This document shows, piece after piece, positions 9,075 to 16,978 of a stretch of 55,438 nt of DNA. Numbering within the stretch: the first letter of the stretch is position 1; every line of letters begins with the position of its first letter. The notes below the pieces were generated by a model that saw nothing but the letters and a program-made list of their open reading frames with translations, did no database searches and was not told where the DNA came from. Source of the DNA: Flavobacteriales bacterium (GTDB taxonomy: Bacteria; Bacteroidota; Bacteroidia; CAIKAF01); contig JANWWP010000062.1 in NCBI GenBank assembly GCA_025055575.1, forward strand, positions 1-55,438. Reading direction: 5' to 3'. The translations under genes were made by a program, and so were the position numbers.

Positions 9075-10619
9075 TTACAAAGGAATGTTGCCATGTTTGC
9101 GGCGCGGTGGCTCTTTTCTCTTGGTTTGAAGCATCTCCAGGCCCCGCAGAATTTTTAAACGGGTCAGGCGGGGGGGTATCACTTCATCCACATAGCCGCG
9201 TTCCGCGGCGCTGTAAGGATTAGCAAACAGTTCAGCATATTCGGCTTCTTTTTGCCTCCATGTGCTCTCAGGATCAGGGGATTCGCTGATTTCTTTTTTG
9301 AAAATGATTTCGGCCGCCCCTTTTGCGCCCATTACGGCAATTTCAGCACTGGGCCAGGCAAAATTGAGGTCAGCGCCAATATGTTTGGAGTTCATAACAT
9401 CGTACGCACCGCCATAGGCTTTTCGGGTGATAACGGTGATTCGGGGTACAGTGGCCTCGCAAAAAGCATAGAGAAGTTTAGCCCCATGGGTGATGATGCC
9501 ATTCCATTCCTGATCGGTGCCGGGTAGAAAACCGGGAACATCCTCAAAAACCACAAGAGGAATGTTAAAGCAATCACAGAAACGCACAAACCGAGCGCCT
9601 TTAATAGAAGCTTTTATATCCAGAACCCCTGCCAAGTGCGCCGGCTGGTTGGCCACAATGCCTACGGCATGGCCCCCAATGCGGGCAAAACCCACCAAAA
9701 TATTTTCTGCATACTGCTGGTGCACTTCCAGAAAGCTGAGGGGATCCACCACTTCCATGATTACCTCCCGCATATCGTAAGGCTGCGCACTGTGCACCGG
9801 GATGAGGCCATCCAGCCGCGGACGCAGATGATCGTCCGGCGTAAGGTAAGGCCTGAAAGGCGGTTTTTCATGACATGAGGCCGGCACATAGGATAGGAGC
9901 CGACGGGCAGTGCGCATGAGGGCCGCCTCGTCTTCACATGTAAAGTGCGCCACACCGCTGCGGGAAGCATGGGTGGCGGCCCCCCCAAGGTCTTCGCTGC
10001 TCACCTCTTCATGGGTCACCGCTTTCACCACATTGGGGCCGGTAACAAACATGTAGCTGGTGCCTTCGGCCATTAAAATAAAGTCGGTAATTGCAGGCGA
10101 ATACACAGCACCGCCTGCACAAGGTCCAAGAACCAGGCTTATCTGGGGAATTATTCCGGAGGCCAATGTGTTGCGATAAAAAATGTCGGCATAGCCACCT
10201 AAAGACACCACCCCTTCCTGAATGCGCGCTCCGCCTGAATCGTTGAGTCCTATAATGGGAATGCCACTTTCGAGGGCCATGTCCATGATCCGGCAAATTT
10301 TCTGGGCATGTGCTTCGGCCAGGGACCCTCCCAGTACTGTAAAATCCTGGGAAAATACGTACACCGGACGGCCGTTTATCGTGCCGTACCCGGTGACCAC
10401 GCCATCCCCGGGAAATTTTTGTTTGTCCAAGCCAAAATGAGTGCTGCGGTGGGTGACCAGCATGCCAAATTCTTCAAAGCTATCGGGGTCCAGCAAGGCA
10501 TTCAGTCGTTCCCGTGCTGTCAGTTTCCCTTTGGCATGTTGGGCCTTAATTTTATTTGGACCGCCTCCCTGAAGGGCTTGTTTTTTGAGTTTTTCGAGAC
10601 GTTGAAGTTTATCTTTCAT
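9075..10619 (-). CDS. pccB: Acyl-CoA carboxylase carboxyltransferase (beta) subunit, propionyl-CoA carboxylase-like
   Basis: 514 residues from the ATG at 10619; an upstream in-frame start would run into the neighbouring amidohydrolase gene and precedes the conserved start ([21 protein letters not shown]). Both halves of the carboxyltransferase crotonase fold are present: [13 protein letters not shown] near residue 125, [16 protein letters not shown] near 163, then the C-terminal half with [36 protein letters not shown] and [13 protein letters not shown]. The enzyme transfers carboxyl from biotin to an acyl-CoA, most likely propionyl-CoA (first step to methylmalonyl-CoA). It is the last gene of the minus-strand block that begins with biotin carboxylase. 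No biotin carrier protein is encoded nearby. Confidence 0.88.
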   Translation of the reverse strand: MKDKLQRLEKLKKQALQGGGPNKIKAQHAKGKLTARERLNALLDPDSFEEFGMLVTHRSTHFGLDKQKFPGDGVVTGYGTINGRPVYVFSQDFTVLGGSLAEAHAQKICRIMDMALESGIPIIGLNDSGGARIQEGVVSLGGYADIFYRNTLASGIIPQISLVLGPCAGGAVYSPAITDFILMAEGTSYMFVTGPNVVKAVTHEEVSSEDLGGAATHASRSGVAHFTCEDEAALMRTARRLLSYVPASCHEKPPFRPYLTPDDHLRPRLDGLIPVHSAQPYDMREVIMEVVDPLSFLEVHQQYAENILVGFARIGGHAVGIVANQPAHLAGVLDIKASIKGARFVRFCDCFNIPLVVFEDVPGFLPGTDQEWNGIITHGAKLLYAFCEATVPRITVITRKAYGGAYDVMNSKHIGADLNFAWPSAEIAVMGAKGAAEIIFKKEISESPDPESTWRQKEAEYAELFANPYSAAERGYVDEVIPPRLTRLKILRGLEMLQTKRKEPPRRKHGNIPL

Positions 10620-10645
10620 GAAGAGTGTAGACGACTTAAAAGATT

Positions 10646-11422
10646 TCAAAGTAAGAGAAAGGCATCCGAATCCTGCTGAAAGGGCAAGGCTTTTCGAAAT
10701 TGAATAAGTTTTTCCATGAATATGGTGGCCATGCCACACCCGGGATGGAAAGGAGGAATGGCGGCTAACACGTGGCCGGAAAAATCCACTACCTGTGAAT
10801 CTCCGGCATGAAGAACCCCCGCGCCATCGTAGCCACAGCGGTTAACAGCCACCACGTAACTCTGGTTCTCTATGGCCCTGGCCTTGAGCAAAGCCCGCCA
10901 GGCATAGCTGCGCCGCTCGGGCCAGCTGGCCACAAATAGCGCCACATCATAATCAAAATCAGGTCGGCGTCGGCACCACACAGGAAAGCGCAGGTCATAA
11001 CATGTGAATAAAGCTATTTTCCAGTCCTTCCACACCACGAGGCATTGGGTTGTGCCGGGTGAAAAAACTTTATCCTCTCCAGCTAAGGTAAAAAGATGTT
11101 TCTTGTCGTACCATGATAATTGCCCCGTGGGCTCTGCCCAATAAAGGCGATTGAAATATTGAGAGCCTTCGCGGGTCATCACACTTCCAACCATCACCAC
11201 ACTGCGCCGGGCGGCTTCCTTCAGAAGCCACTGGCAGGCCGGGCCGCCCGGTGGTTCTGCCAGGTCAGTATTCATGGTGTACCCGGTATTGAACATTTCC
11301 GGAAGCACTACGATGCTATCCTGAGGAATATCCTGATCGGAAGGCTCGGGAATCCACAGATTGAGGTCTGGTCTTTCCCAGGCTGGGTTCGTCTGTACTA
11401 AACAGAAACTTAAAGGCTGCAT
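10646..11422 (-). CDS. Omega-amidase / carbon-nitrogen hydrolase (YafV, Nit2 type)
   Basis: 258 residues, nitrilase superfamily. The catalytic Glu-Lys-Cys triad is visible: [11 protein letters not shown] (Glu ~40), WYDKKHLF (Lys ~105) and [12 protein letters not shown] (Cys ~140). Members of this subgroup hydrolyse alpha-ketoglutaramate or alpha-ketosuccinamate, the keto products left when a transaminase uses glutamine or asparagine as amino donor. The gene overlaps the 3' end of the aminotransferase gene by 13 bases, so the two are almost certainly co-translated; that supports a joint role in methionine salvage. Carboxyltransferase follows 26 bases downstream. Confidence 0.87.
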   Translation of the reverse strand: MQPLSFCLVQTNPAWERPDLNLWIPEPSDQDIPQDSIVVLPEMFNTGYTMNTDLAEPPGGPACQWLLKEAARRSVVMVGSVMTREGSQYFNRLYWAEPTGQLSWYDKKHLFTLAGEDKVFSPGTTQCLVVWKDWKIALFTCYDLRFPVWCRRRPDFDYDVALFVASWPERRSYAWRALLKARAIENQSYVVAVNRCGYDGAGVLHAGDSQVVDFSGHVLAAIPPFHPGCGMATIFMEKLIQFRKALPFQQDSDAFLLL

Positions 11423-12540
11423 AAAATTTCGGCCGCTGTGCGCAGGGTATCATCAGATTTGGCAAAGCACAACCGCAACAATCTGTGATCCTCCCGCCGA
11501 TGGTAAAAAAATGAAACCGGTATCAGGGTGAGTTTTTTCTCCTGTGTCAGGCGCTCAGCAAAAGCCAAATCGTCTTCAGGTGTAATTTCTCCATACTGTA
11601 GCAATTGAAAATAGGTGCCCCTAGCCGGTTGAATGTGGAATTTGGATCCCTGCATCCAGGAAATGAACAAATCGCGCTTTCTTTGAAAATAAGGCCCAAG
11701 CGAAGCAAACCAAGTGTCGTTTTCTAAAGCTTGTGCTAAAGCTGACTGCAAGGGCGTATTGACCGAAAAGACATTGTATTGATGCACCTGCCTGAACTTT
11801 TCGGTGAGGCGGGGTCCTCCGACAATGTAACCCATTTTCCAGCCTGTGCAATGGAAAACTTTCCCAAAAGAATAAACGCTAAGACACCGATTTTCCAGGG
11901 AGGGAAGCGTACAAAGCGGGATGTGTTTGCGTCCATCAAAGGTGATGTGCTCATAGACCTCATCGCTCAAAACCAGAAAGGGATGCTGGCTGGCCAGCGC
12001 ACTCAGGGCGGCATAATCTTCTTCGATCCAAACAGCCCCACTAGGATTATGCGGCGTGTTGAAGATAATCATTCGGGTGTGCTCAGTGAGCCGGGAGCTA
12101 ATAATGTTCCAGTCCGGACGAAAAGTTTTTTCATTCAAGGGAACAAAAACACAGCGTCCGCCTACCAACTCTACAGCCGGAGCATAGCAATCGTACGCCG
12201 GTTCAGGAATGATGACCTCGTCCCCTGGTTGTACCAAGGCAGCAATAGCAGTAAAAAGGGCTTGGGTGCCGCCGGCGGTTACCGTGATTTCTTTCTCTGG
12301 ATCGGACCTGTATCCATAATTTTTGAAAATTTTTTTGGAAATGGCCTCCCGCAATTCCGGCACTCCCGCCATTGGGGCGTATTGATGGAAACCGGATTGT
12401 ATCACACGCGTGACCGCCTCGATTAAAAAATCCGGAGGGCCTTCGTCCGGAAATCCCTGACCTAAATTGAGCGCCTGATGCTGGCGGGCCAAGGCGCTCA
12501 TGCGCGTGAAAATGGTGGTCTCCGGCGAGAGGACGCCCAT
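11410..12540 (-). CDS. Class I/II PLP aminotransferase, methionine / glutamine transaminase K type
   Basis: 376 residues. It shows the fold-type I pattern: LNLGQGFPDEGPPDFL at the N-terminus, TAGGTQALFTAIAALVQPGDEVIIPEPAYDCY for cofactor phosphate and substrate, NTPHNPSGAVW, LSDEVYEH, and the PLP lysine in SFGKVFHCTGWKMGY near residue 225. The subgroup (YbdL / kynurenine aminotransferase-like) transaminates methionine or its keto acid KMTB with glutamine. The overlapping omega-amidase gene would pull the reaction forward by destroying ketoglutaramate. The preceding membrane protein gene ends 6 bases upstream. Substrate choice between methionine, kynurenine and phenylalanine cannot be settled from sequence alone. 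Confidence 0.88.
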   Translation of the reverse strand: MGVLSPETTIFTRMSALARQHQALNLGQGFPDEGPPDFLIEAVTRVIQSGFHQYAPMAGVPELREAISKKIFKNYGYRSDPEKEITVTAGGTQALFTAIAALVQPGDEVIIPEPAYDCYAPAVELVGGRCVFVPLNEKTFRPDWNIISSRLTEHTRMIIFNTPHNPSGAVWIEEDYAALSALASQHPFLVLSDEVYEHITFDGRKHIPLCTLPSLENRCLSVYSFGKVFHCTGWKMGYIVGGPRLTEKFRQVHQYNVFSVNTPLQSALAQALENDTWFASLGPYFQRKRDLFISWMQGSKFHIQPARGTYFQLLQYGEITPEDDLAFAERLTQEKKLTLIPVSFFYHRREDHRLLRLCFAKSDDTLRTAAEILCSL

Positions 12541-12546
12541 AAGACA

Positions 12547-13077
12547 CTAAAAAAGACGCCGGGCTTCGTTTCTTAAAATATCCATGGCCACCTGGGTGGG
12601 CATTTTTTCCACTTTTATGGTCACTTCCAAAATGAGCTTGCTCAAGTCAAGGCCGTCTTTCACATCGCCTGTCTGTGTGAACGCCATGTTGATCAGTTTA
12701 ACTATTTCCTCCCGGGCCGTTTTTACGGCTTCCCAGGCTTCGTTGCTTACATATACCTGCTGGGTGAGGTTATGATCAAATTCGTCGCGTATTACTTTCA
12801 ATAGTTCTGCGTGCAGTTGTCGTGTGGTTTTGCCATGGGGCGGCACGCGCATCAGTAAATTGCCCGGGGTGATGCGTTCCATAAGCAAAATAAGCCGCTC
12901 ATAGGCCTGCAAACGCAAAGGAAGGGTGATGTTGCGGTTTTGACTTAAAAGTCTGAAATAACGGGCTTTTTCCTGTTTTTTCAGCATGTAGTCGTTCATG
13001 ATCCAGACGGCGAGTGCCACTATTAAGGGAGGCACCAGCAATCGGATGATTTCAAGACCAATATTTAGGGCATCCAT
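12547..13077 (-). CDS. Conserved small membrane-anchored protein of unknown function
   Basis: 176 residues. One N-terminal membrane helix (about residues 8-26, IRLLVPPLIVALAVWIMND) is followed by a charged, helix-rich cytoplasmic part with LRLQAYERLILLMERITPGNLLMRV and QLHAELLKVIRDEFDHNLTQQVYVSNEAWEAVK-like content. No catalytic motif or cysteine cluster is seen. It sits 15 bases after biotin carboxylase and 6 bases before the aminotransferase, so it is an operon member rather than a stray frame. I do not recognise an assigned function; it resembles uncharacterised Bacteroidota proteins of the same size. Confidence 0.75.
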   Translation of the reverse strand: MDALNIGLEIIRLLVPPLIVALAVWIMNDYMLKKQEKARYFRLLSQNRNITLPLRLQAYERLILLMERITPGNLLMRVPPHGKTTRQLHAELLKVIRDEFDHNLTQQVYVSNEAWEAVKTAREEIVKLINMAFTQTGDVKDGLDLSKLILEVTIKVEKMPTQVAMDILRNEARRLF

Positions 13078-13092
13078 ATATTCAATTTGAAA

Positions 13093-14535
13093 TTACTCTC
13101 CCAGCCATTCCCGATACAATATACCTGCCACGCCCGCCGCGGCCATGGCTTCCTCTGGACTCAATCGGGATTGGCATTTGTCGGGAGAGAAGTATTTTTC
13201 TACAAATTTGGTAGTAAAAGTTCCCTTGCGAAAATCTTCGTGATCCAGAGCGAAAGCACAAAAGGGAAGCGTGGTTTCAATGCCCCCCACAGCAAAATTT
13301 TGAATGGCTTCCAACATCCTCTGAATGCACTGATTTCTATCCGGAGCCCACGCTATCAGTTTGGCGATCATCGGATCGTAATAAATTGGGATGTCACGGT
13401 CGGCTGTGTATCCTCCGTCCACCCGAATGCCTTCTCCCTCCGGCGGCTGATACACTGTGAGCCGGCCCGTGTCAGGAGAGAAATTGTTGGCAGGATCTTC
13501 GGCGTACACGCGCGCTTCGATGGCATGGCCATGGCGTGGAACAGCGTCTTGGGAAAGCGGCAAAGGCGCCCCTTCCGCCACGCGAATCTGAAGCTCCACC
13601 AAGTCCAGGCCTGTGATCATTTCTGTGACGGGGTGCTCCACTTGAAGGCGCGTATTCATTTCCAGAAAATACAGCCCCCCACCCGGTTCATATATGAACT
13701 CTACCGTACCTGCTCCCCGGTAGTTGCAGGACCTGGCTACATTGACGGCATGACGACCGACTTCCTGCCGTTGATGTTCGGTGAGTGAAGGACTGGGGGC
13801 TTCTTCTATCACTTTTTGATGTCGTCTTTGAATGCTGCACTCTCTTTCCCACAGATGGATGATTTGGCCATGCATGTCAGCCATCACCTGAACCTCAATA
13901 TGTTTGCTTTCGGGGAGATATTTTTCTAAAAAAACACTTTTGTCTCCAAAAGCCGAAAGCGCTTCACTTTGGGCCCGGGCCAGGTTTTCTTCAAATTCTT
14001 CCGCCCGCCATACCACGCGCATACCCTTTCCGCCCCCTCCGGCCGATGCTTTTATCAGTACTGGAAAACCAATGTCTTCCGCGATTTTTTGTGCCTGAGC
14101 AGCATCCTCCACGGCATCAATCGTGCCCGGAACCAGAGGAATCCCATAGCGGGCCACGGCTTTTTTGGCTGCGATTTTGGACCCCATGATTTCCATGGAT
14201 TCGGCCGTCGGCCCTATGAAAATCAATCCAGCGTCCTCCACGGCTCGCGCAAAAGCCGGATTTTCTGACAAAAATCCATACCCGGGATGGATGGCTTCTG
14301 CTCCTGTTTTGCGGGCGGCATCCAATATAGCCGCAATGTTTAGATAGCTTTGAGAAGAAGGCGCCGGGCCAATGCACACGGCTTCGTCTGCCATTTCCAC
14401 ATGCAGCGCCCACCGATCGGCTTCTGAATACACCGCAACTACGCCAATTCCAAGCCGATGACAGGTGCGTGCCACACGGCAGGCTATTTCTCCACGGTTG
14501 GCAATAAGGATTTTTTGTATTTTCTTAATTGCCAT
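13093..14535 (-). CDS. Biotin carboxylase subunit of an acyl-CoA carboxylase (no carrier domain)
   Basis: 480 residues. It begins with the typical KILIANRGEIACRV, has the ATP-grasp glycine loop KASAGGGGKGMRVVW near residue 165, and EMNTRLQVEHPVTEMITG near 295. It ends shortly after the biotin carboxylase C-terminal domain with MAAAGVAGILYREWLGE; the Ala/Met-Lys-Met biotinylation motif and a BCCP domain are absent. It carboxylates biotin on a separate carrier protein using ATP and bicarbonate. With the carboxyltransferase at the far end of the same block it likely forms a propionyl- or acetyl-CoA carboxylase whose BCCP is encoded elsewhere. Its TACTTTCG box lies 20 bases before the ATG. Confidence 0.9.
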   Translation of the reverse strand: MAIKKIQKILIANRGEIACRVARTCHRLGIGVVAVYSEADRWALHVEMADEAVCIGPAPSSQSYLNIAAILDAARKTGAEAIHPGYGFLSENPAFARAVEDAGLIFIGPTAESMEIMGSKIAAKKAVARYGIPLVPGTIDAVEDAAQAQKIAEDIGFPVLIKASAGGGGKGMRVVWRAEEFEENLARAQSEALSAFGDKSVFLEKYLPESKHIEVQVMADMHGQIIHLWERECSIQRRHQKVIEEAPSPSLTEHQRQEVGRHAVNVARSCNYRGAGTVEFIYEPGGGLYFLEMNTRLQVEHPVTEMITGLDLVELQIRVAEGAPLPLSQDAVPRHGHAIEARVYAEDPANNFSPDTGRLTVYQPPEGEGIRVDGGYTADRDIPIYYDPMIAKLIAWAPDRNQCIQRMLEAIQNFAVGGIETTLPFCAFALDHEDFRKGTFTTKFVEKYFSPDKCQSRLSPEEAMAAAGVAGILYREWLGE

Positions 14536-14554
14536 CGAAGCGGCTTAGTTCTGG

Positions 14555-14562
14555 CGAAAGTA
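14555..14562 (-). promoter_or_regulatory. -7 box (TACTTTCG) for the biotin carboxylase block
   Basis: One mismatch to TAnnTTTG on the minus strand, about 20 bases upstream of the biotin carboxylase ATG. It suggests the five genes 14535 to 9075 form one transcript separate from the acyl-CoA dehydrogenase gene upstream. Confidence 0.4.
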
Positions 14563-14622
14563 TGAAAAGCAGGAATTTTTCCGGCCAATATGGTGCTCTC
14601 TGCCGGATAGAGAAATCCATTG

Positions 14623-15804
14623 TCACTTAAAGGCACTGAGTCCGGTAATGTCCATCCCTGTGATGAGCAGGTGGATATCGTGGGTGCCTTCGTAAGTGAT
14701 CACACTTTCCAGATTCATCATATGCCGCATGATGCTATACTCACCAATAATTCCCATTCCGCCCAAAATTTGACGCGCTTCCCGAGCCACCGTAAGAGCC
14801 ATGTGAACGTTGTTGCGCTTGGCCATGGAAATCTGGGCCGGTGTGGCACGGTTTTCATTTTTTAAAATTCCCAGACGCCACACCAGCAACTGGGCCTTGG
14901 TGATTTCTGTGATCATTTCGGCCAGCTTTTTTTGCTGAAGCTGAAAAGAAGCTATGGGTCTTCCAAATTGATGTCGTTCCAGACTATAGCGCAAGGCCGT
15001 GTCATAACAATCCAAGGCCGCTCCAATAGCACCCCAGGCAATTCCGTAGCGTGCAGAATTCAAGCAACTCAAAGGTCCTTTGAGGCCCTTCACCCCGGGA
15101 AGGACATTTTCTTCAGGGATAAACACATTGTCAAACACCAATTCCCCTGTGGCAGAGGCGCGCAGGCTCCATTTTTTGTGGGTTTCCGGTGTGGAAAAAC
15201 CTTCCATCCCGCGCTCCACAATCACGCCGCGAATCGTACCTTCCTCGTCTTTGGCCCACACCACAGCAATATCGGCGAAAGGGGCGTTGGAAATCCACAT
15301 TTTAGCGCCGTTCAGGAGATACCCCTGACCATGGCGCCGAAGGCTGCTTTCCATGGAACCGGGATCGCTGCCGTGGTTGGGCTCCGTGAGACCAAAACAA
15401 CCCATGATCTCACCCCGAGCCAGGCGCGGAAGGTATTTTTGCTTTTGTTCTTCACTTCCAAAAGCAAAAATGGGATACATCACTAATGAGGATTGCACGC
15501 TGGCGGTGCTGCGGATACCGCTGTCACCCCTTTCCAACTCCTGCATAATGATGCCATAGGCTATCTGGTCTAATCCGGCGCCGCCGTATTCCTGCGGTAT
15601 ATACGGGCCGAATGCTCCGATACCGGCGAGACCCGGTATCAAATGAGATGGAAATTCAGCCCGTTGGGCATAATCTTCAATTATCGGGGTCAGTTCTTTT
15701 TTAACCCAAGCCCGCACAGATTCCCTGATGAGCCTGTGCTCATCGGTCAACAATTCTTCTACGAGATAATAATCGTGGTATTGAAACTTGTCAGAAAAAG
15801 CCAT
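14623..15804 (-). CDS. Acyl-CoA dehydrogenase, glutaryl-CoA dehydrogenase-like
   Basis: 393 residues. FAD-binding and active-site patterns of the acyl-CoA dehydrogenase family are clear: CFGLTEPNHGSDPGSMES in the middle domain, WSLRASATGELVFDNVFIPEENVLPG, RHQFGRPIASFQLQQKKLAEM, and the catalytic Glu in VITYEGTHDIHLLITG near residue 371. The overall pattern (YHDYYLVEELLTDEHRLIRESVR at the start, GTHD rather than GTNE) matches glutaryl-CoA dehydrogenases, which oxidise and decarboxylate glutaryl-CoA to crotonyl-CoA in lysine and tryptophan breakdown. Substrate is therefore a good but unproven guess. It stands alone between queA and the carboxylase block. Confidence 0.85.
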   Translation of the reverse strand: MAFSDKFQYHDYYLVEELLTDEHRLIRESVRAWVKKELTPIIEDYAQRAEFPSHLIPGLAGIGAFGPYIPQEYGGAGLDQIAYGIIMQELERGDSGIRSTASVQSSLVMYPIFAFGSEEQKQKYLPRLARGEIMGCFGLTEPNHGSDPGSMESSLRRHGQGYLLNGAKMWISNAPFADIAVVWAKDEEGTIRGVIVERGMEGFSTPETHKKWSLRASATGELVFDNVFIPEENVLPGVKGLKGPLSCLNSARYGIAWGAIGAALDCYDTALRYSLERHQFGRPIASFQLQQKKLAEMITEITKAQLLVWRLGILKNENRATPAQISMAKRNNVHMALTVAREARQILGGMGIIGEYSIMRHMMNLESVITYEGTHDIHLLITGMDITGLSAFK

Positions 15805-15848
15805 TAGAAATAATTTGAGCTATACTAACAAACAGGTAAAGTTTCGGA

Positions 15849-16898
15849 TTAAAGAATCAGCATCGCATCGCCATAGCAGAACAGCCGATACTTTTCTTTC
15901 ACAGCCGTTTGATAGGCCTCTTCCAAAAGTTCGATTCCGCAAAAGGCCGCAGCGGCCATCATCAGTGTGGTTTCGGGCTGGTAAAAATTGGCCACCATAC
16001 AGGTGGGAACCTGAAAATTGTAAGGGGGAAAAATGAATTTGCTGGACCACCCCTTATAGGCTTTCACCTGGCGATCGGTGCTCACGCAAGACTCCAGCGC
16101 TTTGAGCACCGATGTGCCCACCGCGCAAATCTGTCCCCTGTTGCGCACTGTGGCATTGATTAGGGCAGCATTCTCCTTATCAATCATCACCTCCTCCGAC
16201 TCTGTTTTGTGTTTGGTAAGGTCTTCCACCTCCACTGGACGGTAGCCTCCCGGACCGATGTGTAGTGTGATTTCTGCTTTGTTTATCCCCAAAATCTCCA
16301 TGCGTTTGAGCAATTCACGGCTAAAATGCAAAGAGGCGGTGGAGGGACTGGTGGAACCTTCAATTTTAGCCAGAAGTGATTGATATCTTTCCTCATCGAT
16401 GGGCTCCGCTTCCCGCCCCAAATAGCGCGGAATGGGCGTGTGCCCAAGGCTGAACAACAACTTCCGAAAATCCTCGTGCTTGCCGTCAAAAAGAAATCTC
16501 AAGGTGCGTCCACGCGAAGTGGTGTTGTCTAAAACTTCCGCCACCAGCTCTTCATTATCACCAAAAAATAATTTATTGCCAATTCGAATTTTCCGGGCCG
16601 GCTCCACGAGCACATCCCAGAGTTTGCTTTCCGGGTCCAGCTCTCTCAATAAAAAGACCTCTATGATGGCTCCGGTTCTTTCCTTATTCCCATAAAGACG
16701 GGCGGGAAATACCTTGGAATTGTTGAAGACGAAAGTATCCCCTTCTTTAAAATATTCCAGAATATCTTTAAAGACTTTATGCTCAATTTTGCCCGTGTTC
16801 CGATGCACCACCATCAGCCGGGACTCATCCCGGTGGTGTGTGGGGTACTTGGCCACAAGTTCTTCCGGATATTTGTATTTGAACCGGGAAAGTTTCAT
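15849..16898 (-). CDS. queA: S-adenosylmethionine:tRNA ribosyltransferase-isomerase
   Basis: 349 residues, full length for the family. It starts MKLSRFKYKYPEELVAKYPTHHRDESRLMV and contains FVFNNSKVFPARLYG, EGSTSPSTASLHFS, TLHIGPGGYRPVEVEDL and GTSVLKALESC, all QueA hallmarks. The enzyme transfers the ribosyl part of SAM to preQ1 in tRNA wobble position 34, giving epoxyqueuosine. No other queuosine gene lies in the window. It has its own well-formed promoter in the 80-base gap after glmS, so it is probably expressed separately from the upstream minus-strand genes. Confidence 0.95.
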   Translation of the reverse strand: MKLSRFKYKYPEELVAKYPTHHRDESRLMVVHRNTGKIEHKVFKDILEYFKEGDTFVFNNSKVFPARLYGNKERTGAIIEVFLLRELDPESKLWDVLVEPARKIRIGNKLFFGDNEELVAEVLDNTTSRGRTLRFLFDGKHEDFRKLLFSLGHTPIPRYLGREAEPIDEERYQSLLAKIEGSTSPSTASLHFSRELLKRMEILGINKAEITLHIGPGGYRPVEVEDLTKHKTESEEVMIDKENAALINATVRNRGQICAVGTSVLKALESCVSTDRQVKAYKGWSSKFIFPPYNFQVPTCMVANFYQPETTLMMAAAAFCGIELLEEAYQTAVKEKYRLFCYGDAMLIL

Positions 16899-16917
16899 CG
16901 ATTTTGAAAAATGGGCA

Positions 16918-16949
16918 CAAAAGTAGGATTTTAAAAACTTTTAAACAAA
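16918..16949 (-). promoter_or_regulatory. Promoter of queA (-33 TTTG, -7 TACTTTTG)
   Basis: On the minus strand TTTG (16949-16946) and TACTTTTG (16925-16918) are separated by 20 bases, close to the spacing of Bacteroidota housekeeping promoters. The predicted start site lies about 16 bases before the queA ATG. This is the most complete promoter in the window. Confidence 0.65.
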
Positions 16950-16978
16950 TTGGCCCGACAGGCCCTGCGCATATAGAA

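Noticed and set aside
10620-10739. N-terminal extension of the carboxyltransferase frame
   Set aside because: It overlaps the amidohydrolase gene in another frame and precedes the conserved start of the family.
13087-13788. 233-codon plus-strand frame across biotin carboxylase
   Set aside because: Shadow of a conserved coding region; no recognisable motif or promoter.
16946-16970. GGCC...GGCC inverted repeat after glmS as terminator
   Set aside because: Only four base pairs and no proper T run; the region is better explained as the queA promoter.
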